38,900 bases of DNA from Methylophaga muralis (GTDB lineage: Bacteria > Pseudomonadota > Gammaproteobacteria > Nitrosococcales > Methylophagaceae), in the NCBI RefSeq assembly GCF_001720165.1, contig NZ_MCRI01000023.1:1-38900 (forward strand), given 5' to 3'. A program made the translations under genes and the position numbers. Each line of letters begins with the position of its first letter. Within the stretch, counting starts at the first letter, position 1. The notes beneath the pieces are model-generated. The model saw only the letters and a list, made by a program, of their open reading frames with translations, did not search any database and was not told where the DNA came from. This document shows positions 36,880-38,900 of the stretch, piece after piece.

Positions 36880-36920
36880 GGTTATAGGCTTTTTCCGTTA
36901 TTTTTAGGGGATGTAAGCCT

Positions 36921-37574
36921 TTATTGATTGTTAGGCGGGTGAATCAAACCAATTTTCTGTGCCAGAAAAATAATGTCTGCCAGTTTGGTTGTGCCCAGTT
37001 TTCGCATCATATTCGTCTTATAATTAGAAACTGTTTTTGGTGCCAAAGTGAGACTCTTGGAAATTTCCTCAATACTCATTCCTTCAGCCACCATCCGGAA
37101 AACAGCGAATTCCTGATGAGATAACGAGTCGATTTTCTGATCGGTTTTGATCAGCTTTTCCATCGCAATAGAACGTGCAACTTCGGCCCCAAGATAATGA
37201 CGTTTTTCAGCGACGGCCTTAACCGCTTCAATTAATACATCAGAAGAACAGGATTTAGTAATGTAACCCATAGCGCCTAGTTCAAGAGCACGCATGGCGA
37301 GCGTGGTTTCTTCATGCATGCTGCAAACCAGAATACGAGCATCTTTGTCCCGGTTACAGATCCTGCGGACACACTCCAACCCACCTGTTCCAGGCATGGT
37401 CAGGTCAATAATGCATACTTTTGGTTGTAACGCGATAAATGCCTGATAACCATCTTCTGCATTTCCAGATTGGCCGATAACTTCAAATCCAGCGGATTCG
37501 AGTAATTGCTGATATCCCTCCCGAAGGATGGCGTGATCATCAATTAATAATATGGTCGTTCTCTGCTTGTTCAT
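36921..37574 (-). CDS. NarL/LuxR-type response regulator, likely controlling mxa (MxaB-like)
   Basis: The 217-residue protein has a receiver domain with phospho-acceptor D57, acidic pair D12-D13, S85 and K107, followed by a LuxR-type helix-turn-helix (about 150-205; SHQEFAVFRMVAEGMSIEEI and KTVSNYKTNMMRKLG). Its gene follows the histidine kinase by 47 nt and lies immediately upstream of mxaF on the same strand. Orphan and paired regulators of this class (MxaB) control mxaF in other methylotrophs, so an mxa role is probable but inferred. No strong terminator is seen before the mxa promoter. Confidence 0.88.
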   Translation of the reverse strand: MNKQRTTILLIDDHAILREGYQQLLESAGFEVIGQSGNAEDGYQAFIALQPKVCIIDLTMPGTGGLECVRRICNRDKDARILVCSMHEETTLAMRALELGAMGYITKSCSSDVLIEAVKAVAEKRHYLGAEVARSIAMEKLIKTDQKIDSLSHQEFAVFRMVAEGMSIEEISKSLTLAPKTVSNYKTNMMRKLGTTKLADIIFLAQKIGLIHPPNNQ

Positions 37575-37621
37575 TTCTATAATTGCCTCATCACATATGT
37601 GAAATTAGATCCTGTCGATAT

Positions 37622-38590
37622 TCATAACGGAATAGTTAAAGTTAAAACGCTACCTGTCGGTTCTGCTTGATGCAGATTGAACTGACCATGAAGAGCGTGA
37701 ACCCTTTCTCGTATGCCAATTAGTCCCAGACCTTTACCCATGCCTTCAGCTGGGTCGAAGCCTTTACCGTCGTCACGAATGGTCAAACTGATGTCGTATC
37801 CATGTATGGATTTGTTCTGGGTTACTAGATGAATATAGATGTTATGGGCATCAGCATGACGCGTAATATTGGTGAACGCTTCCTGTAAACAACGGTAAAC
37901 CGTCAGTGCTGTGTCATACCCTACCAGCTTGTCATCAACATCTATGTTTATATCAATGGCGTAATTCGTAAATGACATCTGCCACTGAGAAATAAGATCT
38001 TCAATAGCTGCAGAAAGCCCAACGGTCTCCAGACCGGGTGGTTTGAGACTGCGTAATTGAGAACGAGTGACATTGCGAAGATAGCTGGCACTGTCCTGAA
38101 TGGTTTTGAGTATTGCTTGAAGTTTCGGATCTTCAGTTTTGTATTTAATTGCGACAGAAGCATTTACATCAATCGCTGCCAGGTATTGTCCAAAGACATC
38201 ATGCAGCTCTGACGCTAAGTGATTCCGTTCTGCTTCTCTAACCTGAGTTATATGTTTAATGAGGGCTCGGTTTTGTAACAGTAGCTTTGCATTGTCTGCA
38301 TTTTGCATTTCAAGCTTGGTTTTAATTTCGAGGTTACGTTTCAAAGTTTCCTGCAATTCGATGTAGCGTCTTCTGCCAAACCACATCAAACCGGTGCTTA
38401 GCACCAGCAAAACAAAAATAATTTCATCAAGCTGATAAAACTCACCAAGTGCTGCCCAATTAATCCAGCGCTCGGCTAAGTCGTAATATCCAGCAACAAG
38501 ATAAGTTAGCAATGATGCAGCCACAATGATCGCTAAATCAGTTTTGCCCCTGTTTTTCTTATCAGTTAGGGATAATTTAGGTGACAGCAT
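37622..38590 (-). CDS. NarX-type sensor histidine kinase
   Basis: The 322-residue kinase has two membrane helices (about 18-36 and 54-72) separated by a short periplasmic loop of about 17 residues, so it probably senses a membrane or cytoplasmic cue rather than binding a large periplasmic ligand. A coiled-coil linker follows, then the HisKA_3 dimerisation helix with H130 (EAERNHLASELHD). The ATPase domain carries the N-box (QEAFTNITRHADA), DDGKGFDP and GLGLIGIRERV. It pairs with the adjacent response regulator. The ATG at 38590 has no obvious ribosome site. Confidence 0.88.
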   Translation of the reverse strand: MLSPKLSLTDKKNRGKTDLAIIVAASLLTYLVAGYYDLAERWINWAALGEFYQLDEIIFVLLVLSTGLMWFGRRRYIELQETLKRNLEIKTKLEMQNADNAKLLLQNRALIKHITQVREAERNHLASELHDVFGQYLAAIDVNASVAIKYKTEDPKLQAILKTIQDSASYLRNVTRSQLRSLKPPGLETVGLSAAIEDLISQWQMSFTNYAIDINIDVDDKLVGYDTALTVYRCLQEAFTNITRHADAHNIYIHLVTQNKSIHGYDISLTIRDDGKGFDPAEGMGKGLGLIGIRERVHALHGQFNLHQAEPTGSVLTLTIPL

Positions 38591-38815
38591 TCAGACTAAG
38601 TCCATATATAACTTTAAAATTAAACACCTATTTTATGATGATTAATTTTAATATGTATATGCCAATATTGATGATAAATACAAAAAAACATAAATCAGGA
38701 AAAAGTCATAACAATAAGCGTGACATATTCCCTATCTCATATAAGTCAACTGCTCTATTTGGCCGCTGTGCACTGTCTGTAGGATAGGGCGAGTTTTTAT
38801 TGGAGCACATTGTTA

Positions 38816-38900
38816 ATGAAAAAACTTTTTAATACGCTGGCCATGTCTGCCTTTCTGGCACTCTTCTCATTCAATATTGCTTACGCTGATTCAAAGCTGC
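38816..38900 (+). CDS. Exported protein, 5' fragment cut by window end
   Basis: An ATG at 38816, with GGAG about 10 nt upstream, opens a frame that runs off the window after 28 residues. It begins MKKLFNTLAMSAFLALFSF and ends with a likely signal-peptidase site (IAYA-DSK), so the product is exported. It is divergent from the histidine kinase; the shared 225-bp gap is AT-rich and should hold both promoters. The family cannot be told from the fragment. Confidence 0.65.
   Translation, partial: MKKLFNTLAMSAFLALFSFNIAYADSKL

Noticed and set aside
36886..36920. Terminator after the response regulator (AGGCTT/AAGCCT)
   Set aside because: Six-base arms with a loop of over 20 nt and no U-run; too weak to call.

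Overview
The window reads as the chromosome of a methanol-oxidising gammaproteobacterium, most like Methylophaga or a close relative; the genus is my inference. Two things support this. The gene order TPR lipoprotein-lolB-ispE-tRNA-Gln-prs-rplY-pth-ychF, divergent from hemA-prfA, is a typical gammaproteobacterial block. The right quarter is a complete calcium-type methanol dehydrogenase operon, mxaFJGIRSACKL. Base composition is moderately AT-rich throughout, and I see no insertion sequences, phage genes or CRISPR arrays.

Layout. 1-4222: tRNA-Leu(UAA), a ClC chloride channel with CBS domains, hemN and a LOG-family nucleotide hydrolase, all on the minus strand. An FNR-like site is well placed to drive hemN. 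4419-8118 (plus): purD, a phosphoribulokinase with a TTG start, tsaC and hemF. 8115-10466 (minus): hemA-prfA. 10588-18777 (plus): the TPR lipoprotein, lolB, ispE, tRNA-Gln, prs, rplY, pth, ychF, the outer-membrane phospholipase pldA and tRNA-Met. 19003-22324 is an accessory patch of five unknown exported or membrane proteins, including one with an HExxH metalloprotease-like motif and one ending in a 20-residue tandem repeat. mscL follows.

23018-27262 encodes a 1414-residue membrane c-di-GMP enzyme with two periplasmic solute-binding modules, two PAS domains, GGDEF and EAL. It lies directly downstream of mxaL on the same strand. 27372-36716 is the mxa operon: mxaF and mxaI (dehydrogenase subunits), mxaG (cytochrome cL), mxaJ (periplasmic accessory protein), then mxaRSACKL (an AAA+ ATPase, three von Willebrand/DUF58-type proteins and two membrane proteins thought to insert calcium and mature the enzyme). 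Upstream, on the same strand, a NarX/NarL-type histidine kinase and response regulator are natural candidates for controlling mxaF. A divergent exported protein is cut by the window end.

The most interesting non-coding structure is inside the mxa operon. Long hairpins without U-tracts lie after mxaF and after mxaG, and a textbook intrinsic terminator lies between mxaI and mxaR. This suggests RNA-level control that makes the structural subunits abundant and the maturation proteins scarce. A plausible sigma70 promoter with an 8-bp direct repeat, and a leader hairpin capped by a GNRA loop, precede mxaF.
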